Assembly: GCA_003211695.1 (NCBI GenBank)
Contig: QCSA01000002.1
Span: forward strand, 82,590 to 146,589
DNA: 64,000 nucleotides
Source of the DNA: Pelagibacteraceae bacterium AG-464-P07
Lineage (GTDB): Bacteria; Pseudomonadota; Alphaproteobacteria; Pelagibacterales; Pelagibacteraceae
Direction of reading: 5' to 3'
The notes under the pieces were generated by a model. That model saw only the letters and a list, made by a program, of their open reading frames with translations. It ran no database searches and was not told the DNA's origin. The position numbers and the translations under genes were made by a program. This document shows positions 45,415 through 54,200 of the stretch, piece after piece; the stretch's first letter is position 1, and each line of letters begins with the position of its first letter.

Positions 45415-45708
45415 TACTTAGAAAATAAAAAAGATGAAGCAGAAATCCCATTTGAAACAGAAGATGAAGCAATTAAAATTACCAATGATACAGAATATGG
45501 CCTTGGCAACTATTTACAAACTGAAGATAAAGAAAAGGCAAAAAAAGTTGCAAAAAAATTAAGATCGGGAATTGTTTATATAAATGGAAAAGCCGGAGAC
45601 TCCGGAACACCTTTTGGCGGATATAGACAATCTGGCAATGATCGCGAAGGAGATACTTGGGGACTAGAAGAATACCTAGTGGTAAAAACGATTACTGGTT
45701 GGAAATGA
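45415..45708 (+). pseudogene. C-terminal remnant of an aldehyde dehydrogenase
   Basis: An open frame without a start codon encodes IPFETEDEAIKITNDTEYGL, then RSGIVYINGKAGD, PFGGYRQSGNDREGDTWGLEEYL and a stop. This is the last 90 or so residues of an ALDH (about 480 aa), ending two bases before the HisN-like gene. The catalytic Cys and Glu and the NAD domain are missing. Upstream of the open stretch there is a stop and no coding sequence. It appears to be the tail left by a deletion. Confidence 0.85.
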
Positions 45709-45709
45709 A

Positions 45710-46513
45710 ATGAAAAAAAAAGATAAATTTAAATACTATAAATTTTTAAATTCACTTCCGAAAAAAATTAATAATTTATATTTTAGAAAACTAAGAGGTA
45801 AATTTAAATTAAATAATAAATCTAAAAAGAAAAACGGTTTTGATCCAGTTACAAACATTGACAAAGCTATAGAATTCTTTTTAAGAAAAGAAATTAAAAA
45901 AAAATTTCCTAAAGATGGAATTGTTGGCGAAGAGTTTGAAACAAAAAAATCAAAGAGTGGATTTTCATGGATTATTGATCCCATAGATGGCACAAGATCC
46001 TTTATTATTGATACCCCTACTTGGAGCAATTTAATAAGCATAAATTATAAAAATGTCCCAATTTTTGGTTTAGTTAATTTTCCGATGTTAAAAAAATATT
46101 ATATTACTGGAGCTAAAAAAACTTCTTATTTGGTAGAAAATAATAAATTTAAAAAACTTAAAGTTTTAAAAACTAACACACTTAACAGATCAAAGGTTGC
46201 TGGAAACTTTTTTGGATGGTTGTCTTTAAACGAACAAAAAAAAATTTCAAAATTAACAAGATTAATGAGATACCCTTGTTCTGACGCTCTTAGCTACTGT
46301 CAATTAAGTGAAGGAAAGCTAGATGTGGTTATTCAGTGTTATAATAAAATTTGGGACATACATCCAATGATACCACTCATAGAAAATGCTGGTGGACTTA
46401 TAACAACTTGGGAAGGCAAAGATGCGAGAGTCGGAGGAAGTGTAGTTGCTAGTTCAAATAAAATAATACATAAAAAAATTCTTAAATTGCTTAAGCCAGC
46501 GTTAAAAAAATAA
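45710..46513 (+). CDS. Inositol monophosphatase family, histidinol-phosphatase-like
   Basis: A 267-aa Mg-dependent sugar or histidinol phosphatase. Metal and phosphate motifs are DGIVGEEFE (about residues 69-77), WIIDPIDGTRSFIIDTPTWS and WDIHPMIPLIENAGGLITTW. The TRSF and TPTW sequence is like the HisN subgroup that makes histidinol in Actinobacteria and Alphaproteobacteria, so it may supply histidine synthesis. The N-terminal 40 residues are Lys-rich. The ATG lies one base after the stop of the ALDH remnant and has its own likely ribosome site only within that remnant. Confidence 0.8.
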   Translation: MKKKDKFKYYKFLNSLPKKINNLYFRKLRGKFKLNNKSKKKNGFDPVTNIDKAIEFFLRKEIKKKFPKDGIVGEEFETKKSKSGFSWIIDPIDGTRSFIIDTPTWSNLISINYKNVPIFGLVNFPMLKKYYITGAKKTSYLVENNKFKKLKVLKTNTLNRSKVAGNFFGWLSLNEQKKISKLTRLMRYPCSDALSYCQLSEGKLDVVIQCYNKIWDIHPMIPLIENAGGLITTWEGKDARVGGSVVASSNKIIHKKILKLLKPALKK

Positions 46514-46517
46514 ATTT

Positions 46518-47699
46518 ATGATCAACCGCAATCTGTGGCTATTGGCTTTAAGTCAAGTATTTGGTTTTACAGCTAATATTATTACAGTTTTTTTAAGTGG
46601 AATTGTCGGGTCACAAATTACTTCTATAAAGTCTTTATCAACATTGCCTACAGCTTTATCAGTTGTTGGTACTGCAATTTTTACTATTTTAGCAGCAAAA
46701 ATTATGGGCAAAATAGGCCGAAGGTTAGGTTTTGTTTTTGCAGCTTTAGTTAGTTCAACGACTTGTTTGCTAGCTGCTTTCGCTATCACTCAACAAAACT
46801 TCATTTTATTTTGTATCTCACATTTAATTCTTGGTATGGGGATAGCTTTTGCTCATCAATATCGTTTTGCAGCAGCAGAAAGTGTAGAGAAAGAAAAAGT
46901 ACCAAATGCTATCTCTATTTTAATGTTAGCTGGAATCGTTTCATCCTTTTTAGGTATAACTTTAGCGAATTATACAAAAAATTTTATCCCTGATCATTTA
47001 TATGTTGGCTCTTATCTTTTGCTCGCTGTATTTACTTTTATGCCAGCAATATTTTTAATTTTTTATAAAAATAATGAAAAAACAAAAATAGATTTTAATA
47101 ATAAATATAATGGACGTAGATTATTTGAAATAATTTTTCAACCAAGATTTTTGCAAGCAATAATTGCTGCTGCATTTGCTTATGCTATCATGTCGTTTTT
47201 AATGACTGCTACACCCTTAAGTATGCATGTGATGGAAAAAATGAGTTTAGAAAATACAGGCTTAGTTCTTCAATTTCATCTAGTAGCTATGTTTCTTCCA
47301 TCATTAATTACAGGACATTTAATTAAAAAGTTTGGGCATAGCAATATAATGTATATAGGAGTTTTATTTTTTGTCGTAACAATAATCTTAAGTTTATTTG
47401 AACAAACATTTGCAAATTATATGGTAGCTCTAATATTTTTAGGATTAGGGTGGAATTTTTTATTTATTTCTGGAACTAGTTTAGTTGTTTTAACTTATAA
47501 AGAAGAAGAGAAATTTAGAGCACAAGGAATTAATGATTTGATTGTATTCTCTATAATGGCATTAGCAAGTTTATCGGCAGGAATATTGCTAAGCTTAACT
47601 AGTTGGCAAACTATGAACTTAATATGTATTCCTTTCTTAGCTATTATAGTATTAACTACTTGGAGTGCAGGCAGAATAGAAACTTTAAAAAAAATCTGA
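46518..47699 (+). CDS. MFS transporter
   Basis: A 393-aa twelve-helix permease, the second MFS protein of the window. The loop between helices 2 and 3 holds AAKIMGKIGRRLGFVFAAL, a good form of MFS motif A; the second-half equivalent is GHLIKKFGHSNIMYIG. The family resembles broad-substrate YfcJ/YcaD-type carriers. It is 4 nt downstream of the HisN-like gene and 33 nt upstream of the GDPD gene. Substrate is unknown. Confidence 0.87.
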   Translation: MINRNLWLLALSQVFGFTANIITVFLSGIVGSQITSIKSLSTLPTALSVVGTAIFTILAAKIMGKIGRRLGFVFAALVSSTTCLLAAFAITQQNFILFCISHLILGMGIAFAHQYRFAAAESVEKEKVPNAISILMLAGIVSSFLGITLANYTKNFIPDHLYVGSYLLLAVFTFMPAIFLIFYKNNEKTKIDFNNKYNGRRLFEIIFQPRFLQAIIAAAFAYAIMSFLMTATPLSMHVMEKMSLENTGLVLQFHLVAMFLPSLITGHLIKKFGHSNIMYIGVLFFVVTIILSLFEQTFANYMVALIFLGLGWNFLFISGTSLVVLTYKEEEKFRAQGINDLIVFSIMALASLSAGILLSLTSWQTMNLICIPFLAIIVLTTWSAGRIETLKKI

Positions 47700-47732
47700 T
47701 TTTTAATATAAGGATTAAATTTTATTGTAATT

Positions 47733-48380
47733 ATGCCAACACATTTAATTCATAGAGGGTTAGCAAAAAAAAATTTTAAAGAAAATACATTAACTTCATT
47801 TAGATACTGTTTCGAAAAGAAATATGGAGTTGAAACCGATCTTCATTGCACAAAGGATAACAAAATAGTTTGTTTTCATGATTTTAACTTGAATAGAAGA
47901 TTTAAAATTAATAAAAAAATAAAAGATTTAAATTATTTGGATTTAAAAAAAATTAGCAGAAAAAAAAGGGCCGAGATACCTTTGCTTTCTGAGCTTTTAA
48001 AGGCATCAAGAAATAAATTTCCTCTGCTGTTAGAATTGAAACCTATTTTTTCCTCAAAAAACCTAAAAAAATTACTGCATGAAACAAAAAAGTGTAAAAA
48101 CTGTGCATTAATTTCTTTCCAAGAAAAAAATATTTATAATCTAAGTAAGTCAAAGACTAAATTGCCTAAGGGTTTATTGTTTTCTTCAACTGCAAAAATT
48201 AAAACCATTATTTCAAAATCTAAAAAATCCTATATAGATTTTATGATTTTGCATAAAGATTTTTTACAAAATAAAAGCTTATCTATGATAAATAAACCTG
48301 TTTATTATTATCCAATTCTTAACAAAAAAGAATTTATAAAATACAATCAAACAAAAAATTTAGTTTTTGAAAATCTGTAG
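47733..48380 (+). CDS. Glycerophosphodiester phosphodiesterase family protein
   Basis: A 215-aa cytoplasmic TIM-barrel phosphodiesterase releasing an alcohol and glycerol 3-phosphate. The N-terminal HRGLAKKNFKENTLTSF has the catalytic His-Arg, and GVETDLHCTKDNKIVCFHDF supplies the Glu-x-Asp metal ligands and second His. LLLELKP is the next conserved strand. The C-terminal half is shorter than usual and Lys-rich. No signal peptide is visible, so it should act inside the cell, on glycerophosphocholine or similar compounds. It is convergent with the dioxygenase gene, 2 nt away. Confidence 0.85.
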   Translation: MPTHLIHRGLAKKNFKENTLTSFRYCFEKKYGVETDLHCTKDNKIVCFHDFNLNRRFKINKKIKDLNYLDLKKISRKKRAEIPLLSELLKASRNKFPLLLELKPIFSSKNLKKLLHETKKCKNCALISFQEKNIYNLSKSKTKLPKGLLFSSTAKIKTIISKSKKSYIDFMILHKDFLQNKSLSMINKPVYYYPILNKKEFIKYNQTKNLVFENL

Positions 48381-48382
48381 GG

Positions 48383-49510
48383 TTATTTTTTTAAAAAAAT
48401 TAATCTACCAATAATTTCATCTCTATCAATATAATAACCTTGCAGATGTCTATGTCCTGAATTTGTACCAAAGGCAGTTCTGCCGTGCAAAACTCTTCTG
48501 TTATTAAAAGAAAAGATATCTCCTGGGTTAAGCCTGAACTTAATTACAAATTTATCATCATGCAATAAATTACCTAACTTATGATGAGCTTTATAAACCC
48601 TTTCCATCTCACCTGGATGACAGTCTAATGCATCCATTGTAGCAACACTAAACCTAATATCATTATAATCATTATCTTTTGTCAAAGTAATAGCAGGAGC
48701 ATGAAAAATTCTAATTGATTCTTGTGTGTAATCGTTGTCTTTGAATTTAAGAGGTATACTCACTAAAGTTTCAAAAATTTCTTTTTCATTCTTTCTTAAA
48801 TAGTCAGCAACTGCAAAACCATCTACAGCAGAAGATTGGCCTCCCTCAGCAGAATTAATTAAACAATGTAAAAATTGATAGCCTGGAGGTGTTTCAAACC
48901 AAGGTAAATCCATGTGATTTCTTAATGCATGTGCTGTATAAGCGGAGTTATTTGGTTTTGGAATATTAATAACCTCAAAAGGTGTTTTAAAAAAAGTCTC
49001 CCTTATACTGCCTATTCTATTTAAAACTGGGAAAGCAGACTTTTTTTCTATTGGAGCATTTTTAACAATTGCAATTCCATTATGATGAAGAAGCTCAAGC
49101 CATTTTATCAAACCTTTATCGCTATCCATTATTTCGTCGTGTTCTACTTGTACGGTTGAAAGTTTTGAATTGAGTGAATTATCCCATAAATCGTAAGGGG
49201 AAATATATTTTTTTTTGTTATTAATTGTGTAGCAATTTTCTCTAAGCCATTTTTGATCATAATAACTAGTGTGATTTCCTTCATTCCATTCTATTTCTAA
49301 TTTATCTTCTGCGTTGATTTTAAATTGCTTAGGGCTAATATTTGTCGAAACTTCTAATAGATTAAACATTCTATGTCTTGAATCTTTATCCCAAACCGTC
49401 GAACAATTGTCTCTTAGCCACATGAAATTAAAATTACTTTTTTCTCCGTCGTTCCATTCAATATCTAATGAAGAATCATTTGCTGAAACTTTTGAAATAG
49501 TTGTTGTCAT
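48383..49510 (-). CDS. Gamma-butyrobetaine dioxygenase-like 2OG/Fe(II) oxygenase
   Basis: A 375-aa member of the BBOX/TmpA group, hydroxylating gamma-butyrobetaine to carnitine or a related trimethylammonium compound. It has the N-terminal DUF971 zinc domain (LDIEWNDGEKSNFNFMWLRDNC, about residues 15-36), then the TauD-like core with the HxD iron ligands in LRNHMDLPWFE and the distal His in NNRRVLHGRTAF, followed by the 2OG-binding Arg region. TmpA, which hydroxylates trimethylaminoethylphosphonate, belongs to the same group and pairs with HD oxygenases; an HD gene lies 3 kb upstream. Nearby carnitine catabolism genes favour gamma-butyrobetaine. Confidence 0.82.
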   Translation of the reverse strand: MTTTISKVSANDSSLDIEWNDGEKSNFNFMWLRDNCSTVWDKDSRHRMFNLLEVSTNISPKQFKINAEDKLEIEWNEGNHTSYYDQKWLRENCYTINNKKKYISPYDLWDNSLNSKLSTVQVEHDEIMDSDKGLIKWLELLHHNGIAIVKNAPIEKKSAFPVLNRIGSIRETFFKTPFEVINIPKPNNSAYTAHALRNHMDLPWFETPPGYQFLHCLINSAEGGQSSAVDGFAVADYLRKNEKEIFETLVSIPLKFKDNDYTQESIRIFHAPAITLTKDNDYNDIRFSVATMDALDCHPGEMERVYKAHHKLGNLLHDDKFVIKFRLNPGDIFSFNNRRVLHGRTAFGTNSGHRHLQGYYIDRDEIIGRLIFLKK

Positions 49511-49590
49511 AAAAAATATAGTTATTTTATTTTACACCAATAATAAATATAAAGAAGATAAAAAATTTGATAAAGGTCATACAAATAATC

Positions 49591-50535
49591 ATGACAAATA
49601 ATAATCCAAAAGGTATTCTTCTTATCTTCATTGGAATGTTCATTGTTTCTTTTCAGGATGCAGCAATGAAATATATTAATAATAGCGTATCTTTGTATGA
49701 AGTTTACTTTATGAGAACTCTCATAAGCTTTATAATTATCTTTTGTTATTTAAAAATAACAAATAAACCAATTATTTTTTCAACTCATTATCCCCTACTT
49801 ACACTTATCCGTGTAATTCTTTTCTTTTTTGGATTTAGCTCTTTTTATATTTCACTAACTTTAATGCCTTTGGCAACGGCTACAGCTTTGTTTTTTGCTA
49901 GCCCTTTTTTAATGACAATATTTGCAATATTTATTTTAAAAGAAGAAGTTGGGCTTCGAAGATGGTTAGCTGTGATAATTGGCTTTATAGGAGTCTATGT
50001 AATATTAAATCCTGACTTTAACAATTTTAATTATCTTAGTTTAACACCAGTTTTTTGTGCATTTTGTTATGCTTTATCAATGATAATTTTAAAAAAAACA
50101 TCTGATAAAGATAATGTTTATTCACAAATGTCTCATTTTTATATTTTTGCAATTGTAATCAGTTTAATATTTTATTTTTATATGGGTGATGGTAAATTTA
50201 ACAACATTGATCATCCTGCTTCCCAGTTTATTTTTCGAAAATGGTTTGATAATTTAGAATTTAGTTTGCTATATATGGTTCTTATAGGTGTAATTGGAGC
50301 TTCTGCATTTCTGTGTATATTCACAGCATACCGAATTGCCTCTCCTGCTGTTGTATCGCCATTTGAGTATTCAATATTAGTTTGGGCTACATTTAATGGA
50401 TGGTTTTTCTTTGATGAAATACCTAATGTTAGAACTTTTGTTGGAATGATTTTAATTGTATGCGGAGGTATTTATATTTTTGTCCGTGAAAAAGCCCAAG
50501 ATCAATCTATCGTTACTGAAAAACCATTAAGGTAA
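49591..50535 (+). CDS. EamA family (DMT superfamily) transporter
   Basis: A 314-aa ten-helix transporter of the EamA/RhaT type. Motifs include FIGMFIVSFQDAAMKYI near the start, LMPLATATALFFASPFLMTIFA and the mirrored ASPAVVSPFEYSILVWATF. The ORF track uses TTG 49567; the ATG at 49591 gives MTNNNPKGILL and is preferred. It sits between the BBOX-like gene and the betainyl-CoA thioesterase, suggesting a role in uptake or release of a quaternary amine intermediate, by context only. Confidence 0.87.
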   Translation: MTNNNPKGILLIFIGMFIVSFQDAAMKYINNSVSLYEVYFMRTLISFIIIFCYLKITNKPIIFSTHYPLLTLIRVILFFFGFSSFYISLTLMPLATATALFFASPFLMTIFAIFILKEEVGLRRWLAVIIGFIGVYVILNPDFNNFNYLSLTPVFCAFCYALSMIILKKTSDKDNVYSQMSHFYIFAIVISLIFYFYMGDGKFNNIDHPASQFIFRKWFDNLEFSLLYMVLIGVIGASAFLCIFTAYRIASPAVVSPFEYSILVWATFNGWFFFDEIPNVRTFVGMILIVCGGIYIFVREKAQDQSIVTEKPLR

Positions 50536-50997
50536 CTATTTCTTTAATTTATTCAAAAGGAATAATTTCTCTGTATTAAATTTAGAGAAATTGGTCTTAA
50601 TAAAATCATCCATAATTTTAATCTTTTCAGGTTCAAATTCAGCAACCTTTCTTTGATTAAGGTCGATATATAATGACAATACCTCAGTTGTCGCGGTTAG
50701 ATATTTTTTTTCTTTATGAAACATCGAAACTCTGTAATGAATTCTTTTTTTATCATGATCAAGATAAGTTAAATGCACTTCCACTTCTTCTCCTAATTTT
50801 ACTTCCTGGTCATAAGTAGTATGAGTCTCTACTGCAAAAGTACTTTTTTTATCATTTTGAGCTGAGTCTCCTCCCATGTTAAATTTAGTTAACATTACCT
50901 CAGCTGCTTTATCAAAAATGAGAATATAGTAAGACAAATTCATATGTCCGTTATAATCAGTCCATTCTTTTATTATTTTTTCTGTTTTTAAAATCAT
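50536..50997 (-). CDS. cdhB: Betainyl-CoA thioesterase-like hotdog protein
   Basis: A 153-aa hotdog-fold acyl-CoA thioesterase of the 4-hydroxybenzoyl-CoA type. The catalytic segment EWTDYNGHMNLSYYILIFDKA has the YNGHMN motif with the Asn-Gly-His before the central helix. In carnitine catabolism this activity (CdhB) releases glycine betaine from betainyl-CoA. That assignment rests on the neighbouring BKACE gene, divergent only 33 nt away, and the carnitine dehydrogenase downstream. On its own the sequence supports only a short-chain thioesterase. Confidence 0.75.
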   Translation of the reverse strand: MILKTEKIIKEWTDYNGHMNLSYYILIFDKAAEVMLTKFNMGGDSAQNDKKSTFAVETHTTYDQEVKLGEEVEVHLTYLDHDKKRIHYRVSMFHKEKKYLTATTEVLSLYIDLNQRKVAEFEPEKIKIMDDFIKTNFSKFNTEKLFLLNKLKK

Positions 50998-51030
50998 GTC
51001 TATTTAATATAGTATATTCTCTATAAAAAA

Positions 51031-51918
51031 ATGAACAACAAAGTAATCGTAAGCTGCGCGGTAACAGGCTCAGGAGACACTGCAAAAAAACATCCTGACT
51101 TACCAAAAACTCCTGAACAAATAGCAAAGGCAGCGATTGATGCTGCCAAAGCTGGAGCTGCTATAGCGCATATTCATGTAAGAGAGCCGGATGGAAAACC
51201 TAGTAGAAAAGTAGAATTGTATAAAGAAGTAGTTGATCGAGTGCGTTCAAATGGAACTGATGTTGTTTTAAATTTAACTACAGGTATGGGTGGGGACTTA
51301 CAAATGGGAGAGGGAAAAAACCCTCTCGATGTTGGTCCAAACACTGATATGGCAAACATCATGGAAAGAATTGCTAATGCTGAACAATGTTTACCTGAAA
51401 TTTGTTCTTTGGACTGCGGCTCTTTAAATTTTGGCGATAGCACTATGTTAGTAGTAAATACTCCTAATGATATTCGAAAAGCCGCCAAAAGATTACAAGA
51501 AATTGATGTTAAGCCTGAAATTGAAGCATTTGATTTGGGAAATATGTGGTTTGGTACTCAATTAGTAAAGGAAGGATTAATTAAAGACCCTCCTTGGTTT
51601 CAAATTTGTCTTGGAATACCGTGGGGAGCTCCTGCTACACCATCTGCTATGAAAGCATTTGTTGATATTATGCCTGAAGGAAGCCATTGGTCAGGATTTG
51701 CAATTTCAAGAATGGAAATGCCTTATGTCGCTCAAACAGTACTTCTTGGGGGAAATGTTCGAGTAGGTCTTGAAGATAACCTATATTTAAAAAGAGGAGT
51801 TTTAGCCTCAAATGCTCAATTAGTTGAAAAAGCAATAAGAATTATTACCGACATGGGTGCTACAACGCTCACTCCTAAAGAAACAAGAGAAAAATTGAAA
51901 TTAAAAAAACACAAGTAA
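51031..51918 (+). CDS. cdhC: Beta-keto acid cleavage enzyme (BKACE), probable 3-dehydrocarnitine cleavage
   Basis: A 295-aa TIM-barrel zinc enzyme transferring an acyl group from a beta-keto acid to acetyl-CoA. The metal and catalytic motifs are IAHIHVREPDGKPS (His-x-His, about residues 45-58), NLTTGMGGDLQM, and GNVRVGLEDNLYLKRG. In carnitine degradation it converts 3-dehydrocarnitine plus acetyl-CoA to betainyl-CoA and acetoacetate. The adjacent thioesterase and nearby carnitine dehydrogenase make that substrate likely among the many BKACE subfamilies. Confidence 0.85.
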   Translation: MNNKVIVSCAVTGSGDTAKKHPDLPKTPEQIAKAAIDAAKAGAAIAHIHVREPDGKPSRKVELYKEVVDRVRSNGTDVVLNLTTGMGGDLQMGEGKNPLDVGPNTDMANIMERIANAEQCLPEICSLDCGSLNFGDSTMLVVNTPNDIRKAAKRLQEIDVKPEIEAFDLGNMWFGTQLVKEGLIKDPPWFQICLGIPWGAPATPSAMKAFVDIMPEGSHWSGFAISRMEMPYVAQTVLLGGNVRVGLEDNLYLKRGVLASNAQLVEKAIRIITDMGATTLTPKETREKLKLKKHK

Positions 51919-51973
51919 TTTTATTTAGTGCCTAACAAAAATTTTACTAAAGATTTAGATAAGTATTAATCTT

Positions 51974-52963
51974 ATGTTCAAAAAAAAATATTATAACGCA
52001 TTAATTATTGGATCAAATTTCGGCTATAACTCACATTTTAAAGCACTTAAAAAAATTAATATTTTCAACATAGATATATCTAGTCCAAATATAAAAAATA
52101 AAAATATTAAAGATAAAAAAATAAGAAAATTTAGCAACTACAAAGATGCACTAAAAAAAAATCAATATCACATAATAACATGTGCTGTACCACCAAAAAT
52201 TCAAGAAAAAATAATTAAATATATTATTAATAAAAAAATACCTGTTAAATATTTATTTTTTGAAAAGTTATATTCCACTGATGTAAAGTTTTTAAATAGA
52301 TCCTTTAATTATTTTATTAAAAAGAATATTTTAATAAATTTAAATTTTATATTCCCAAAACTTACACATTGGAAAACACTAGTTAAATTGTTAAAAAATG
52401 AAAACGTTAAATTCGTTAGATATAGGTGGCTTTTTAAACAGGCTTTTTTTACTAATTTACAAAAAACATGGAAGATTGATCCAAAGAAAGGTGGTGGTCT
52501 CTATTTTTATTATTTAATACATTTAATTTATAACCTAATAACTTTATTTAAAAAAATTGAAATTCTTGATTTAGTTAAAAGTTGTAATAATAAGTATAAA
52601 CTGATTGATTATTTATTTATTAAATTATTATGTGGAAAAAAAATTCCTTGTGAAATAGAAATATCAAATAATTCAATAAATAATATTCATCAATTAAAAA
52701 TTGGAACAAAAAAGAATACAATTGAATTGATTAGTAAATCTAAAAATTGGACAAATAAATTTATGATAAGAAAAAATATGAAAACTAATCCTAAATTTGA
52801 TAATAAATCATCCAATGAAAGATACATGCTAACCTTAAGAAATATAAAAGAATTACTCAATTATAATTCTACATCAGAAAAACAATATCTTCATAAACTA
52901 TCAACGATAATTACATCTCATAAAATTACTAAAAAAATATCAATGAAAAATGAACGATCATAA
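51974..52963 (+). CDS. Gfo/Idh/MocA-like putative oxidoreductase
   Basis: A 329-aa protein with an apparent N-terminal Rossmann segment (ALIIGSNFGYNSHFKALKKI) in which the usual GxGxxG is altered, FEKLYS at the place of the EKP motif, and GGGLYFYYLIHLIYNL where DxGxHxxD usually occurs. It could be a diverged sugar-nucleotide oxidoreductase or an inactive homologue. Extremely Lys/Asn/Ile-rich, more A+T than its neighbours. It overlaps the next gene by 14 nt and begins a three-gene + strand block not related to carnitine metabolism. Confidence 0.6.
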   Translation: MFKKKYYNALIIGSNFGYNSHFKALKKINIFNIDISSPNIKNKNIKDKKIRKFSNYKDALKKNQYHIITCAVPPKIQEKIIKYIINKKIPVKYLFFEKLYSTDVKFLNRSFNYFIKKNILINLNFIFPKLTHWKTLVKLLKNENVKFVRYRWLFKQAFFTNLQKTWKIDPKKGGGLYFYYLIHLIYNLITLFKKIEILDLVKSCNNKYKLIDYLFIKLLCGKKIPCEIEISNNSINNIHQLKIGTKKNTIELISKSKNWTNKFMIRKNMKTNPKFDNKSSNERYMLTLRNIKELLNYNSTSEKQYLHKLSTIITSHKITKKISMKNERS

Positions 52964-54200
52964 CTATAATACCGGTTTTTTAAATTATTGTCAGATATGC
53001 TACTCAAAGGATCTGCTAGAGGTAATGAATTTGGGTTATCAACCACTTGCTGATGATTTAATTAAAGTAAGTGAATTCAATAGAGAATGTATTTATTATC
53101 CAATAAAAATTAATCTATGCAAAAAATGCCGATACTTACAAAATAATTATATTGTTGGGGATAAAATTCTTTATAATAAAGATTACCATTATAGGCCAGG
53201 TATATCAAAATCGGTAGTCGATAATCTCAGTATGCTGGCAAATGAAACAATACGTAACTATGATTTAAAACCAGAAGATTTAGTAGTTGACATTGGTTCC
53301 AACGACGGAACTTTATTATCACAATTTAAATACTTAGGTCATTTTAATTTATTAGGAGTAGAACCGACTGGTACTTATATTTTTCATAAAGACCATAATA
53401 TAAATGTAGTAAATGACTACTTTAATTTAAAATCGTCACAAAAGATTTACTCTAAATATGGAAAAGCGAAAATTATTACCACTACCAATGTTTTTGCTCA
53501 TACAAATAAGCTAGGTGATTTCATCAAAGGAATAAAGAACATTATAAGAAAAGATGGTATTTTTATAATTGAAAATCACTATCTTTTAGATGTCATAAAA
53601 AAAAATCAATTTGATACTTTCTACCATGAACACTTAAGAACTTATTCTTTAAAAAGCTTAATCAGATTGATGAAACTATATGGGTTTTATATTTATGAGG
53701 CAAAAACATCTGATAGGTATGGTGGAAATATTCAAGTTCATTTTACCTTGCAAAAAGTGAACCGCTCTTCGAATGTTAATAAAATTCTTAAGATCGAAAC
53801 AGATTTTGGTTTAGACAATCCAAAAACCTACCTAAAATTTAATTCTAATATAGAAAAAATTAAGATTGAGCTATTTGAGTATTTTAATAAAAATAAATCT
53901 AAATTTATTGTCGGAAAAGCTTTTCCAGCTAGAGCATCAATTATAATTCATTACTTTTCATTTATTAAAGACCATTTACAGTTTATTGCTGAACAACCAA
54001 CATCTCTAAAGATAAAACACTTTGTACCTGGAACAAGCTTAGAAATTAAAAGTAGTAATTTATTATTAAAAAATAAACCAGATATTATGGTAATATTGGC
54101 TTGGCATTTGTTTGATGTTATATCGAAAAAATGGAGACAGAAAGGTTTAAAAAAAACAAGCTTTGTTGCGCCTCTACCAAGATTAAAAATTTATAAATGA
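52950..54200 (+). CDS. SAM-dependent C-methyltransferase for deoxysugars
   Basis: A 416-aa enzyme with three parts of the NDP-sugar C-methyltransferase family: an N-terminal zinc-binding motif CQICYSKDL...GYQPLAD with CKKC (about residues 15-65), a SAM-binding core VVDIGSNDGTLLSQF (about 110-124), and a C-terminal domain. FYHEHLRTYSL contains the Tyr-x-Glu-His of the active site. It would add a methyl to a keto-deoxysugar for a surface glycan. It overlaps the flanking genes by 14 and 4 nt. Confidence 0.85.
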   Translation: MNDHNYNTGFLNYCQICYSKDLLEVMNLGYQPLADDLIKVSEFNRECIYYPIKINLCKKCRYLQNNYIVGDKILYNKDYHYRPGISKSVVDNLSMLANETIRNYDLKPEDLVVDIGSNDGTLLSQFKYLGHFNLLGVEPTGTYIFHKDHNINVVNDYFNLKSSQKIYSKYGKAKIITTTNVFAHTNKLGDFIKGIKNIIRKDGIFIIENHYLLDVIKKNQFDTFYHEHLRTYSLKSLIRLMKLYGFYIYEAKTSDRYGGNIQVHFTLQKVNRSSNVNKILKIETDFGLDNPKTYLKFNSNIEKIKIELFEYFNKNKSKFIVGKAFPARASIIIHYFSFIKDHLQFIAEQPTSLKIKHFVPGTSLEIKSSNLLLKNKPDIMVILAWHLFDVISKKWRQKGLKKTSFVAPLPRLKIYK

